The translations under genes and the position numbers were made by a program. This document shows positions 34,811-43,010 of a DNA stretch of 56,094 nt, one piece after another (positions within the stretch are counted from its first letter, which is position 1; every line of letters starts with the position of its first letter). Source of the stretch: Planctomycetota bacterium (GTDB lineage: Bacteria > Planctomycetota > Planctomycetia > Pirellulales > UBA1268); assembly GCA_016872555.1 (NCBI GenBank), contig VGZO01000028.1:1-56094 (forward strand). Direction: 5' to 3'. The notes under the pieces are model-generated. The model did no database searches. It was not told the DNA's origin and saw nothing but the letters and a program-made list of their open reading frames with translations.

Positions 34811-35242
34811 TCAACCCGCCGCAGGGCCGTTCCACGGATCGATCACGACGATCCCGCATCCGCGAAAGTCACCGGTATTTCGCGTGGCGACGGTGGCTCC
34901 ACGAGCGCGGGCGATGGCGGCGATCTGACAGTCGAACTGGCTGATCGTGCGGCCGGCGGCGCGGCGCTCGGCGGCGATCGTCGCATAGGCCTGGGCCGCC
35001 GCGCGGTCGAACGGCAGGATGCGATCGCGGAAATCCTCCTCGAGTATTCCCTCGATCGCCTGCGCGAGTCCGTGCCGGCGCTTCCCGGCGGGCAGGATCG
35101 CCAGTCCGTGGAGCAGTTCGGCCTCACCGACCGCCGTGAAGTAGACCTCGGCGCCATCCTGAGCCGCGAGCCACGCCTCGACCGCCGGAGCTGGTGACGG
35201 CCGGAGCAACTCGGAGACCACGTTCGTGTCGAGCACGATCAT
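34811..35242 (-). CDS. vapC: PIN-domain toxin, VapC family
   Basis: A 143-residue PIN ribonuclease. The acidic active site is complete: D5 (IVLDTNVVSELLRP), E40/E42 (TAVGEAELLHG), D104 (SQFDCQIAAIA) and D125 (ATRNTGDF). VapC toxins cleave tRNA or rRNA under stress when not bound by the antitoxin. The start ATG overlaps the antitoxin stop by 4 bp (ATGA), the standard coupling of these modules. This one belongs to the FitB-like branch because of its partner's type. Confidence 0.92.
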   Translation of the reverse strand: MIVLDTNVVSELLRPSPAPAVEAWLAAQDGAEVYFTAVGEAELLHGLAILPAGKRRHGLAQAIEGILEEDFRDRILPFDRAAAQAYATIAAERRAAGRTISQFDCQIAAIARARGATVATRNTGDFRGCGIVVIDPWNGPAAG

Positions 35243-35493
35243 CGGCGTTCCGGCCGGAGGCGCGGTGGCGTTCGCAGCGCCTGTCGCGGCGGAAGCGCCA
35301 CGTCGGCCCGATCCGCGGGAGAGATCCGGGCCCGGATCGCGGCCGCGAGATCGCGGGGTGGATCGGTCTGGTCAATCACACGGCGGAGGATGTCACGCGC
35401 CTCCTCCTCCATCGACCGGCCATGAAGCGCGGCGCGAACGCGGAGCCGCTGCTTGATGCCATCGTCGAGATTCCGGATCGTGATGCTCGCCAT
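35239..35493 (-). CDS. FitA-like ribbon-helix-helix antitoxin
   Basis: An 84-residue protein. The N-terminus ASITIRNLDDGIKQRLRVRAALHGRSMEEEARDILRR is a ribbon-helix-helix DNA-binding fold of the FitA/VapB type; the C-terminal ~35 residues (DLAAAIRARISPADRADVAL) would wrap the PIN toxin. It is expected to bind its own promoter as a complex with VapC. The start at ATG 35493 fits the RHH beginning at residue 3. The gene lies between vapC and the NAD-kinase-like gene with 77 bp of upstream DNA. Confidence 0.9.
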   Translation of the reverse strand: MASITIRNLDDGIKQRLRVRAALHGRSMEEEARDILRRVIDQTDPPRDLAAAIRARISPADRADVALPPRQALRTPPRLRPERR

Positions 35494-35535
35494 GAAGTCA
35501 CTCCGTAGAGAACGTCCCACGATCGTACTCGATGG

Positions 35536-35546
35536 TTGCACTGCAA
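35536..35546. promoter_or_regulatory. Candidate operator of the toxin-antitoxin operon
   Basis: In the AT-rich 77-bp gap before the antitoxin gene there is the dyad TTGCA-C-TGCAA (35536-35546), about 43-53 nt upstream of the antitoxin ATG. It lies next to an AT-rich stretch (AATCAATGAAATTATC) that may contain the promoter. RHH antitoxins bind short palindromes of this kind; the assignment is by position and symmetry only. Confidence 0.4.
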
Positions 35547-35570
35547 TCAATGAAATTATCTGCCCGGTCG

Positions 35571-36536
35571 TCAGTCGGGCCGGCCGGGGGATGCCGGCCA
35601 GACCAGCGCCAGCTGGCGGTCGGCGATGCCGATCCGGGCGCGCATTCCGGCATCGAAGCGGACGAAGTCCTGCTCCATCCCGTCGCTGAAGATCACGCCG
35701 CCGCGCGGCATCTGCGAGACGATGTCGAGCGACTCGCCGGCGGCGACGGTGCCGCAGACGATCGTCGCCTGGCTCGACCGGCTGGTAAACGGCTCGCGGA
35801 CACTGAACCGCAGCTCGCGCGCCTCGGCGTCGAACCGGTAGCGCTCGGCGATCCCGGCGGCCGCGCGCCCCGCGCCGAGCGCCGCGGCCATCCCCGCCGC
35901 CGCCGTCACCACCGAGCGGTACCAGCCCGTCGATCCGGCACCGGTGGACACGATCACGCCGCTGCTCGACTGGTCCTCGCGCCGGTTCCGCCACTCCAGC
36001 CGGTAGCGCGCCGAGGCATGCGACTGGACGCCGACGAACAGGTCGTTGACCGCGTCGACCACCTGGCCGTCGTCGAGCGTCGCCCGGGCCATCGTCACGC
36101 GCCGCACCGGCAAGGCGCCGGCCACCGCCGCCCCGAGCGTGGCTGCCGCGGTCGCCACGGCAAACGGCACCAGGACGCCGTCGATCCGCTCCGGGTCGGG
36201 GTTGAAGGCCACCAGCGGCTGGCCGGCGAGGTACTTGGCGACGTTGACCACCAGCCCGTCCTGGCCGAGCGTCACCACCAGGTCGTGCGGCCCGAAGAGG
36301 AAGTTCGGGAGGAAGCCGCGCTCGATCCGCTGCGTGCGGATCCCCGCCGGCAAGGCCGCGGTCACGTCGGCCAGCGCCCGCTCGTAAGCGGCGTGGGCGG
36401 CTTCGATGCCGGCGAACGACTCGCCGCGGTTCTCGGTGAGGAACCGGGCCTGGCCACGCGTGCCGTGGCGCTCGACGAGCTCCTCGAGCACCGTCTTGCG
36501 GGTCACGACGACGATCTTGGCAATCGAGTTCGCCAT
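35571..36536 (-). CDS. NAD kinase-like protein with altered GGDG motif
   Basis: A 321-residue protein of the NAD-kinase/diacylglycerol-kinase fold. The phosphate-binding GGDGT is changed to G91-QDGL (VVTLGQDGLVVNVAKY), while the second conserved region (VNDLFVGVQSHASARYRLEW) and GVIVSTGAGSTGWYRS keep the NAD-kinase pattern (NE/D, STPxGSTAY). It is longer than bacterial NadK (~290) with an N-terminal ~85-residue domain (KIVVVTRKTVLEELVERHG). It may phosphorylate another substrate or act as a sensor. The SPFH gene ends 53 bp upstream in the same orientation, so they probably form one operon. Confidence 0.82.
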   Translation of the reverse strand: MANSIAKIVVVTRKTVLEELVERHGTRGQARFLTENRGESFAGIEAAHAAYERALADVTAALPAGIRTQRIERGFLPNFLFGPHDLVVTLGQDGLVVNVAKYLAGQPLVAFNPDPERIDGVLVPFAVATAAATLGAAVAGALPVRRVTMARATLDDGQVVDAVNDLFVGVQSHASARYRLEWRNRREDQSSSGVIVSTGAGSTGWYRSVVTAAAGMAAALGAGRAAAGIAERYRFDAEARELRFSVREPFTSRSSQATIVCGTVAAGESLDIVSQMPRGGVIFSDGMEQDFVRFDAGMRARIGIADRQLALVWPASPGRPD

Positions 36537-36589
36537 CGGGAGTGGGTGAAGTGGCGGCGGGGGAGCGGGCGCGGCCGAGCGGCAGCGCG

Positions 36590-37531
36590 TCAGCGACCCG
36601 ACCGCTCGGCCCCACGGCCGTCGAGGAGCGAAGCGAGAATGTCGCTGGTGATCGTCAGGTTGCCGATGTTGCCGGCGTTGTCGGCCAGTTCACGCATCGC
36701 CAGCGCGAGCAGCGACCGCGGATCGACATCGCGAAACACGTCGAGCCGCTTCCGCTGGAAGTCGGCTTCGGCATCGGCGGCGACGGCGCGGGCGGAGGCG
36801 GCGTTTCGCGCCTCCTCCAGGGCGTTGGCCCCTTGCAACGCGATCATTTCCCGGCGCTGTTCCTCGAGCGTCTTCTCGCCGGCGAGCTCCTTCTCGCGGA
36901 TCGTGCGCTCCTCGTCGACGGTGGCAGCGCGCCGGGCGTAGACGGCGATGTCGGCGCGGCGGAGGAGCGACTCGCGCAGCTCCGCCTCGAGCGCCTTGGC
37001 GACCTCGGGGGTGGGCCGTACCGAGAGGAACTCCACCGTCAGCAGCTCGGCCCCCATCTCGGCAAGGCCGGGGCCCCCACGCAGTGCCGCGGTAACCGCG
37101 CCGGCGAGCCGCGGCGCCTCGGCGAGGGCCTGTTCGAGGGGGCGAGGGGTGATCTCGTCGCGGGTCGCGACCTGGACGAGGTTGGCGATCCGGCGGCCGA
37201 CCTTGTCGCGGTCTTCGGAGAGGGGGCGGTAGCTGACCGGGTCGATGCTGAAGTCGAACAGTTCGGCGGCGCGCCGCGGTTCGGCGAGCCGGAACGTCAC
37301 CTGCCCCTGGAGCGTGATCTCCTGGTGGTCCGCGGACAGCTCGTTGAACACGAAGTTGACGTCCTGGCTCTGCGTCGGCACGGCGACGACCTGGGTGTCG
37401 TACTGCCAGTAGAAGAACGCCAGCCCGGGCCCCTCGCCACGACGGCGGCCGCCGGAGTAGCGGATGATGTGGTCGGTGGGCCGACCCTTGAAGTACGGAA
37501 ACCACATCGGACGGGAGCCGGTCACGGCCAT
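36590..37531 (-). CDS. SPFH/Band 7 domain protein
   Basis: A 313-residue protein with an SPFH core (about 40-190: VVAVPTQSQDVNFVFNELSADHQEITL, QGQVTFRLAEP, RDEITPRPLEQAL) followed by a charged coiled coil (about 195-275) that ends in a short tail. It lacks the usual N-terminal membrane hairpin, opening instead with MAVTGSRPMWFPYFKGRPTD, so membrane contact may depend on partners. The first residues resemble the GRPTDHIIRYSGGRRR phosphate-rich loop of scaffold-type SPFH proteins. Its neighbour is the NAD-kinase-like protein; a joint membrane-associated complex is plausible but untested. Confidence 0.85.
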   Translation of the reverse strand: MAVTGSRPMWFPYFKGRPTDHIIRYSGGRRRGEGPGLAFFYWQYDTQVVAVPTQSQDVNFVFNELSADHQEITLQGQVTFRLAEPRRAAELFDFSIDPVSYRPLSEDRDKVGRRIANLVQVATRDEITPRPLEQALAEAPRLAGAVTAALRGGPGLAEMGAELLTVEFLSVRPTPEVAKALEAELRESLLRRADIAVYARRAATVDEERTIREKELAGEKTLEEQRREMIALQGANALEEARNAASARAVAADAEADFQRKRLDVFRDVDPRSLLALAMRELADNAGNIGNLTITSDILASLLDGRGAERSGR

Positions 37532-37614
37532 CGGATCACCTGATGGTGGAAGATTCCCATCATGATCCGGCGACGGCGCCAGTCAAAACCAGCGCGGTGT
37601 TTCCCGCGCCGCCG

Positions 37615-39423
37615 TCACCCGCCCGCGCCGGCCGTCGCGCCGGTGCCGCCGGCCGCGGCAGCCCGCGGTGGCCGCACGCGGCCGTTGGCGGGATCGATCT
37701 CGAGGCCGAGGGGCGGCTCGTCGGGGACGTAGAAGAAGAACCCGAACATCATCTCGTGGATCGTCTGCGGGCCGTAGGGGACCGCGACGGTGGGATCGGG
37801 GTTGAAGGGATTGAACGGCGAGTTGTCGAAGTGGGCCGTGACCTCGACCCGCGTGCCCTTCGGGAATCGCTTGGCGCCGGGCGTGAGGCGGTAGTTCTGC
37901 TGCCAGGCGTAGTGGTAGTTGGGGATCACCAGCAGCGTCTCGGGATCGGCGTCGGGCCGCAGCGCCGTGAACGTCATGTCGCGCCCGCGGAGGTGCATGT
38001 GGGCGAACATCCCCACGCCGAAGGCATCGCAGGGGAGCGTGCGGACGGCGGTCACCGGATGGAACGGGGCCCCCGGTGGGATCTCGAACTTCGACGTCGT
38101 CACCTGGAGGTGCTTGAGCTCGCGGTCGATCCGCGCCCGTGGGTAGCGGAGGCCGACGCTCATCCGGTTGGTCTCCGGCTTGCCCGTGGTGGTGTAGTGG
38201 ATCTGGAGGACGAGGACCGAGTTGGCCGGGATCCGGAACCCCATCCCTTCGTCGAGGATCATCGCCGTGCCACCGGGGACGCGGCCGGTGATGAAGTTGC
38301 TGTCGTCGACCGGATCGCCGACTGCCATGTAGGCGAGGTTGCAGTGGTGGACCGTGCCGGGATTCGACGGCTTGATCTCGATCCCCGAGATCCACGTCTC
38401 GGCGAGGAACACGTGCGGAAGGATGACGTAGCGGTAGTCGACAAAGCCGTCGGCCGGGAGCGAGTCGGACCCCAGCGCCGTGACGACGAGGTCCGGCGTG
38501 CCGATCTCCCATGCCGGCGCCGGCGACGGGGCGGGGGGAGTCTTGGCGGGGTCCCCGGCCGGGCTGCCCGCGCCCACCCAGGCGGCGACCAGCCGGCGCT
38601 CCTCGGCGGACAGGCCGCGCTCGTTGGAGAAGTGCTCGTGGCGGCTGGCGTACCACGGCGGCATGCGCCGCTCGGCGACGGCGTCGGCGACCGCCGCCGC
38701 CTGCCCGGCGACGTCGTCGTAGGTCACCAGCGGAAACGGCGCGCCGCCGTTGGCGCGGTGGCACTCCTGGCAGTGGGCGGCCAGGAGCGGGGCGACATGC
38801 TCGTGGAACGTGACCGTGCGGTCGGGCTCGGCCGGGGCGGGGCGTGTGATCCGGCAGCCGTCGACGGGGGTCTCGGCGACCGCCACCGGCCGGCCGGCGA
38901 GGACGTCTTCGAGCGCCTCGCGGAGATCCTCGCGCGTCGCCGCGGGGCGCTCGCCGCCGAGGCGGAGTTGGTCGTCGATCCGCCCGCGGTAGACGATGCG
39001 GCGATCCGCGTCGAGGACCACCGCCTGCGGCGTGAATTCGGCGCCGACCGCGGCGGCGAGGGCGCCCGTCGTGTCTTTCACCAGCGGGAAGGGAACGCCG
39101 TGGTCGAGCCCGACGCGGGCCAGCTCGGCGATCTCGTCGCCGGCGGCCGCGTCGACGGCGACGATCCTCACCCCGCGCGGCGCGAACGCCTCGTCGAGCC
39201 GGACCAGCTTCGGCCAGCTGCGCCGTACCAACGGGCAGGTGAGATTGACGAACACCAGCACCGTCGCCGGCGGCTTCCCCAGATCGGCCAGCGAGCGCTG
39301 CTGGTACCAGATGTCGGTGAAGTGGAGGTCGGCGACGGGTTCGCCCAGCGGCGCGGCCGTGGCCAGCGCCGCCAGGCCCGACACGATCCATCCGGTGACG
39401 ACCGACCGGCCGAGGCGGCTCAT
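37615..39423 (-). CDS. Redoxin / cytochrome c / PHM-like copper monooxygenase fusion
   Basis: A 602-residue secreted protein with three parts. An N-terminal thioredoxin-like redoxin (about 27-175) has a lone Cys63 (NLTCPLVRRSW) where CxxC is normal. A cytochrome c box C218-QEC-H222 follows. The C-terminal part resembles type II copper ascorbate-dependent monooxygenases: H359-H360 (VHHCNLAYM), H409 (LQIHYTTTG), H475-x-H477 (FAHMHLRGRDM) and a candidate Met ligand M558/M559 (HEMMFGFFFY), the same order as the CuH and CuM ligands of PHM. A signal peptide (VVTGWIVSGLAALATAAPL) exports it. Oxidation of an extracytoplasmic C-H substrate is likely; the substrate is unknown. The start is ATG 39423. 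Confidence 0.88.
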   Translation of the reverse strand: MSRLGRSVVTGWIVSGLAALATAAPLGEPVADLHFTDIWYQQRSLADLGKPPATVLVFVNLTCPLVRRSWPKLVRLDEAFAPRGVRIVAVDAAAGDEIAELARVGLDHGVPFPLVKDTTGALAAAVGAEFTPQAVVLDADRRIVYRGRIDDQLRLGGERPAATREDLREALEDVLAGRPVAVAETPVDGCRITRPAPAEPDRTVTFHEHVAPLLAAHCQECHRANGGAPFPLVTYDDVAGQAAAVADAVAERRMPPWYASRHEHFSNERGLSAEERRLVAAWVGAGSPAGDPAKTPPAPSPAPAWEIGTPDLVVTALGSDSLPADGFVDYRYVILPHVFLAETWISGIEIKPSNPGTVHHCNLAYMAVGDPVDDSNFITGRVPGGTAMILDEGMGFRIPANSVLVLQIHYTTTGKPETNRMSVGLRYPRARIDRELKHLQVTTSKFEIPPGAPFHPVTAVRTLPCDAFGVGMFAHMHLRGRDMTFTALRPDADPETLLVIPNYHYAWQQNYRLTPGAKRFPKGTRVEVTAHFDNSPFNPFNPDPTVAVPYGPQTIHEMMFGFFFYVPDEPPLGLEIDPANGRVRPPRAAAAGGTGATAGAGG

Positions 39424-39472
39424 GGACGATTCTCCAGGGAGCGGGCCTGACCCGCGCTGAACGGCGGTCCGG

Positions 39473-40564
39473 TCAGGGCAGGCAGTAGGACAGGGCGAGG
39501 AGTGAATAGGCGGTGACGAGGTTGGCGTCGCCCTCCATCCACCGCGCGTTGGCGTTGGTCCACGAGCCGTCGTCGCGCTGGCGGGCGAGGAGCACCGTGG
39601 AGAGTTCGTCGCGCCAGGCGTGATCGGCCCCGGCAGCGTCGCGGAACTCCTTCCCGCCGAACGCGTCGAGCGACTTGGCTGCGGTGTGGAAGTAATAGAA
39701 CAGTCCGTTGTCGGCCATCCCCGGGTTCTCGGCGAACGTGTAGTGCTTCGCCAGCCAGGCCAGCGCCGCCTTGACGCGCGGGTCGTCGCGATCGACACCG
39801 GCGTAGATCATGCTCTTGAGCCCGGCGTAGGTCATCGAGCCGTAGCTGCGCAGGCCGCCGTCGGGCGTCTTCCCCGCCTGGCTCTCGCCGCCGGCGGCCG
39901 GGGTGTAGTAGAAGCCGCCGTCGGGGTTCTTGGCCGGATGGGGCTGGTCGTTGTGCGGCCCGGGAAGGTTCTGCGTGCGCGACACGAACGCCAGCGCCCG
40001 CTGGATCGCCGGATCGTCCTCGGCGGCGCCGGCGGCGCGGAGGGCGTCGATGAAGAACTGCGTGTTCGACAGGTCGGGGCGCTGCTGGCGGCCGTAGCCG
40101 GCACCGCCGTAGGCCGGGTCGTCGGGCCCGCGCCCCTCCCCCTCGTCCCACTGCAGGGCCCGGAGGAACGCGGTGGCCGTGGCGATCTCCCGGTCGTGGC
40201 GGCCGTCGGCGTTGCACGCGACCAGCGCCATCACGGCGATCGCCGTCTCGTAATTGGCCACCGGCGCGCCGGGGGTGTGGATGCCGCCGTCGGCCTGGCG
40301 GAACGTGAGCAGGTGGGCGACGGCCTTGGCGACCGCGGGATCGTCGGCGGCGACGCCGCTGCGGACCAGTGCGGTCACCGCCAGTGCCGTCACCGCCGGG
40401 CCGGCTTTCGGTGAGAAGCTGCCGTCGGCATCCTGGCCGGTCGCCTTGAGGTAGGCGACACCGCGGTCGATCGCGGCACGGATCGCGACCGCGTCGGCCC
40501 CGCGCCCCGGAGTGGCGAGGGAGACGACCGTCAGGCAGGCGATGGCAAGCGCGCGGGAGGGCAT
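39473..40564 (-). CDS. Secreted prenyltransferase/squalene-oxidase repeat protein
   Basis: A 363-residue exported protein (signal peptide SRALAIACLTVVSLATPGRG). It is built of repeated helix pairs with QW-like motifs: IDRGVAYLKATGQDADGSFS, VAHLLTFRQADGGIHTPG, AFVSRTQNLPGPHNDQ, LRSYGSMTYAGLKSMIYAG and VLLARQRDDGSWTNANARWM. This is the alpha/alpha-barrel of squalene-hopene cyclases and prenyltransferases, but at half the size and without the DxDD or DxD catalytic motifs I would look for, so it is probably a non-catalytic or unknown-substrate member. Such proteins are common in planctomycetes next to cytochrome-containing proteins. It lies 49 bp from the fusion gene on the same strand. Confidence 0.85.
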   Translation of the reverse strand: MPSRALAIACLTVVSLATPGRGADAVAIRAAIDRGVAYLKATGQDADGSFSPKAGPAVTALAVTALVRSGVAADDPAVAKAVAHLLTFRQADGGIHTPGAPVANYETAIAVMALVACNADGRHDREIATATAFLRALQWDEGEGRGPDDPAYGGAGYGRQQRPDLSNTQFFIDALRAAGAAEDDPAIQRALAFVSRTQNLPGPHNDQPHPAKNPDGGFYYTPAAGGESQAGKTPDGGLRSYGSMTYAGLKSMIYAGVDRDDPRVKAALAWLAKHYTFAENPGMADNGLFYYFHTAAKSLDAFGGKEFRDAAGADHAWRDELSTVLLARQRDDGSWTNANARWMEGDANLVTAYSLLALSYCLP

Positions 40565-40661
40565 CGAATCGGCTCCGGGGAGTCACGGGGCGCTTCTCCG
40601 CGCCGCCCCCAAGAATACGCGGCGGGTGGCTCCGGGGCAGCAGCGCTCCCGGTGGCGTCAC

Positions 40662-40693
40662 CCCCGGCGCTTCTCGCGGTCGCCTGAGTGGAC
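40662..40693 (+). repeat. Second copy of the intergenic repeat found near 21122
   Basis: The 17 bases CGGTCGCCTGAGTGGAC at 40677-40693 match exactly the reverse complement of 21122-21138, and the preceding 15 bases match at about 10 positions. Both copies are in non-coding DNA. Here the gap (40565-40752) separates two minus-strand genes. Confidence 0.7.
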
Positions 40694-40752
40694 TGAATGA
40701 GCCGGCCGTCCCGCGGCCGGTCGGGGCCATGGAGGGCATTGACCGCCGACGG

Positions 40753-41325
40753 TCAGACGGGGGCGACCGGCAGGGCCCGCGGGTGGGCCGGCACCCGCCG
40801 GGGCGGGGGTTCGTGCCCGCTCTCCAGGCTCCACGCCTCGCGCTCCTCGTCGCTGGCGTAGTAGGTCAGCCAGGTGGCCAGATCGCCGTCGTCGCTGGCG
40901 CTGCAGTCGAAGTGGACGTAGTTGTCGGGCAGGTCGACGCGCTTGATCGGCGCGGTGAGGATGTCGCGGCGGATCAGCGTGTAGAGCTCGCGGTCGGAGA
41001 GGTGGTCGGTGAAGTCGAGCACGATCCGCTTCTCGAACAGCCGCTCGATCGTCTCCCAGAGGCGGTCGTGGAGCTGCTCGGCGTCGAGCGTGCAGGCCGG
41101 CTGCATCGCCAGCACCGGCTGGAACCAGCGCGCCACCGTCTCCACCGGGGCCTGCTCCCAGGCGAGCATCGACTCGAGAAACCGGTTCTCGACGGCCGTC
41201 GGCAGGCGGTCGAGATCGAGATCGGCAATCGATTCGTCGAGGTAGGGCTCGATCGCGTCGCGCAGTTCGGCGTTGCGGAGCAGGCAGTCGACCTCGTCCG
41301 AATCAGGACGCTGGGCGCGCGGCAT
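40753..41325 (-). CDS. Conserved-looking hypothetical protein
   Basis: A 190-residue soluble protein starting at ATG 41325 (MPRAQRPDSDEVDCLLRNAEL). It is mainly alpha-helical (DAIEPYLDESIADLDLDRLP, VENRFLESMLAWEQAPV, HDRLWETIERLFEKRIV) with a compact acidic/hydrophobic middle (LDFTDHLSDRELYTLI) and a C-terminal NYVHFDCSASDDGDLATWLTYYA segment. No signal peptide, Cys pairs or known catalytic motifs. I do not recognise the family; good codon periodicity and the clean start support it as real. The open frame extends upstream to 41544, but that part is basic and low-complexity. Confidence 0.7.
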   Translation of the reverse strand: MPRAQRPDSDEVDCLLRNAELRDAIEPYLDESIADLDLDRLPTAVENRFLESMLAWEQAPVETVARWFQPVLAMQPACTLDAEQLHDRLWETIERLFEKRIVLDFTDHLSDRELYTLIRRDILTAPIKRVDLPDNYVHFDCSASDDGDLATWLTYYASDEEREAWSLESGHEPPPRRVPAHPRALPVAPV

Positions 41326-41547
41326 GCCGGGACCCCGAGAGGTTCGCGTCGCACCCGCCGACACCCGCCGGCACCGCGCCACGCACGATCCGACGATACC
41401 AACGGGGTTCGCCGGTTCAACGCTTCGGAAGGCCGTTTTCCCGCGGTTTGTCCCCGCTCGGTCCGCACGATCGGTACGAACCGACGAGTTTCCGCCGCCC
41501 CCCGAGGCCCCCCGCTCTTGCCCCGTTTCCGCCCCTTCCGCCACCGC

Positions 41548-42990
41548 TCAGGCGAGGATCCCGGAGACGACATGGCCGTGGACGTCGGTGAGGCGGAACT
41601 GGCGCCCCTGGTAGCGGAAGGTGAGGCGGGTGTGGTCGATTCCCGCCAGGTGGAGCAGCGTCGCCTGCATGTCGTGGACATGGACCGGGTCGGCGGTGAT
41701 GTTCCAGGCGAAGTCGTCGGTGGCCCCGTGGACGTGCCCCTTCCGCACGCCGCCACCCGCCAGCCACCAGGAGAACGCCCGCCCGAAGTGGTCGCGCCCC
41801 TTGGGGTTGGCCGGATCCCCTTGGCCGAACGGCGTCCGCCCGAACTCCCCGGCCCAGACCACCAGCGTGTCGTCGAGCAGGCCGCGCTCGCGGAGGTCTG
41901 TGACCAGCGCCGCGGCGGGGCCGTCGGTGTCGAGGCACTGCTCGGCCAGCTGGGTGTGGAGGTTGTTGTGCTGGTCCCAGCCGGCGTGCATCAGCTGCAC
42001 GAACCGCGTGCCGCGCTCGAGGAGCCGTCGGGCGACGAGGCAATTGAAGGCAAACGACCCCTGGGTGCGGACCAGCGGCCCGTAGCGGTCGAGGACGCGC
42101 GGCGACTCGTCGGCGAAGTCGACCAGCCCCGGCACGCTCTCCTGCATCCGGTAGGCCATCTCGTACTGGGCGATCCGCGTGTCGATCTCGGGGTCGCCGT
42201 AGTCGGCGAGGTGAGCCGCGTTGAGCGCGGCGAGGTCGTCGAGCAGCGCCCGGCGCGCCTGCCGGCTGACGCCCGGCGGATCGGCGAGGTACGGCACCGG
42301 CTCGCCGGTGTTGCGGAAGCGCACCCCCTGGTAGCGGCCGGGGAGAAACCCACTCCCCCAGTAGTAGTCGAAGAACAACTGCCCGCAGGTCTTGCCGCGG
42401 TCGCTCGACGTCATCACCACGAACGCCGGCAGGTCGTCGGTGTCGCTTCCCAGCGCGTAGGTCAGCCAGGCGCCGAGGCTCGGCCGCCCGGGAACCTGGG
42501 CGCCGGTGAGGAAGAAGGTCACGCCGGGAGCGTGGTTGACCGCCTCGGTGTGCATGCTGCGCACCAGGCACAGCTCGTCGGCGAGGCTGCCGGTGCCCGG
42601 CAGCAGTTCCGAGAGCTCGATGCCGGCGGCGCCGTGGCGGCGAAACGGCTTGATCGCCGGGACGGTCGGCCACTTGGCGTAGCCGCTGCTCATCGTCGAG
42701 AGGCGCGTCGTGCCGCGGACGCTCGCGGGGATGTCCTCCCCGGCGCGGCGGATCATCTCCGGCTTCGGGTCGTAGAGGTCGACGTGCGACGGCCCCCCCC
42801 CCTGCCAGAGCATCACGATCCGCCGGGCCCGCGGCGGATGGTGGGGGAGGCCGGCGAGGGGGCGACCGGCGGCGCTTCCCTGCCGCGCCAGGAGCGAGGC
42901 GAGGGCCGCGGTGCCGAGCCCGGCGCCCGACGAGCCGAACAGCCGGCGGCGGGTGACCCGGGCGGCGTTCTCGGCGAGGAGCGGATGCAT
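41548..42990 (-). CDS. DUF1501 protein (Tat-exported, sulfatase-superfamily fold)
   Basis: A 480-residue protein with a Tat-type signal (VTRRRLFGSSGAGLGTAALASLL). The conserved DUF1501 blocks are present: RIVMLWQGGGPSHVDLYDPKP, LVRSMHTEAVNHAPGVTFFLTG, FVQLMHAGWDQHNN and TLVVWAGEFGRTPFGQG, with the histidines and Asp/Glu that form a metal site in the alkaline-phosphatase superfamily. The function in planctomycetes is unknown. It is encoded directly upstream of its usual partner in the opposite order (partner stop 43011, this start 42990), with 20 bp between them on the same strand, as expected for the widespread DUF1501-DUF1549/1553 pairs. Confidence 0.95.
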   Translation of the reverse strand: MHPLLAENAARVTRRRLFGSSGAGLGTAALASLLARQGSAAGRPLAGLPHHPPRARRIVMLWQGGGPSHVDLYDPKPEMIRRAGEDIPASVRGTTRLSTMSSGYAKWPTVPAIKPFRRHGAAGIELSELLPGTGSLADELCLVRSMHTEAVNHAPGVTFFLTGAQVPGRPSLGAWLTYALGSDTDDLPAFVVMTSSDRGKTCGQLFFDYYWGSGFLPGRYQGVRFRNTGEPVPYLADPPGVSRQARRALLDDLAALNAAHLADYGDPEIDTRIAQYEMAYRMQESVPGLVDFADESPRVLDRYGPLVRTQGSFAFNCLVARRLLERGTRFVQLMHAGWDQHNNLHTQLAEQCLDTDGPAAALVTDLRERGLLDDTLVVWAGEFGRTPFGQGDPANPKGRDHFGRAFSWWLAGGGVRKGHVHGATDDFAWNITADPVHVHDMQATLLHLAGIDHTRLTFRYQGRQFRLTDVHGHVVSGILA

Positions 42991-43010
42991 CGGGGATCTC
43001 CTCTCGGGCG

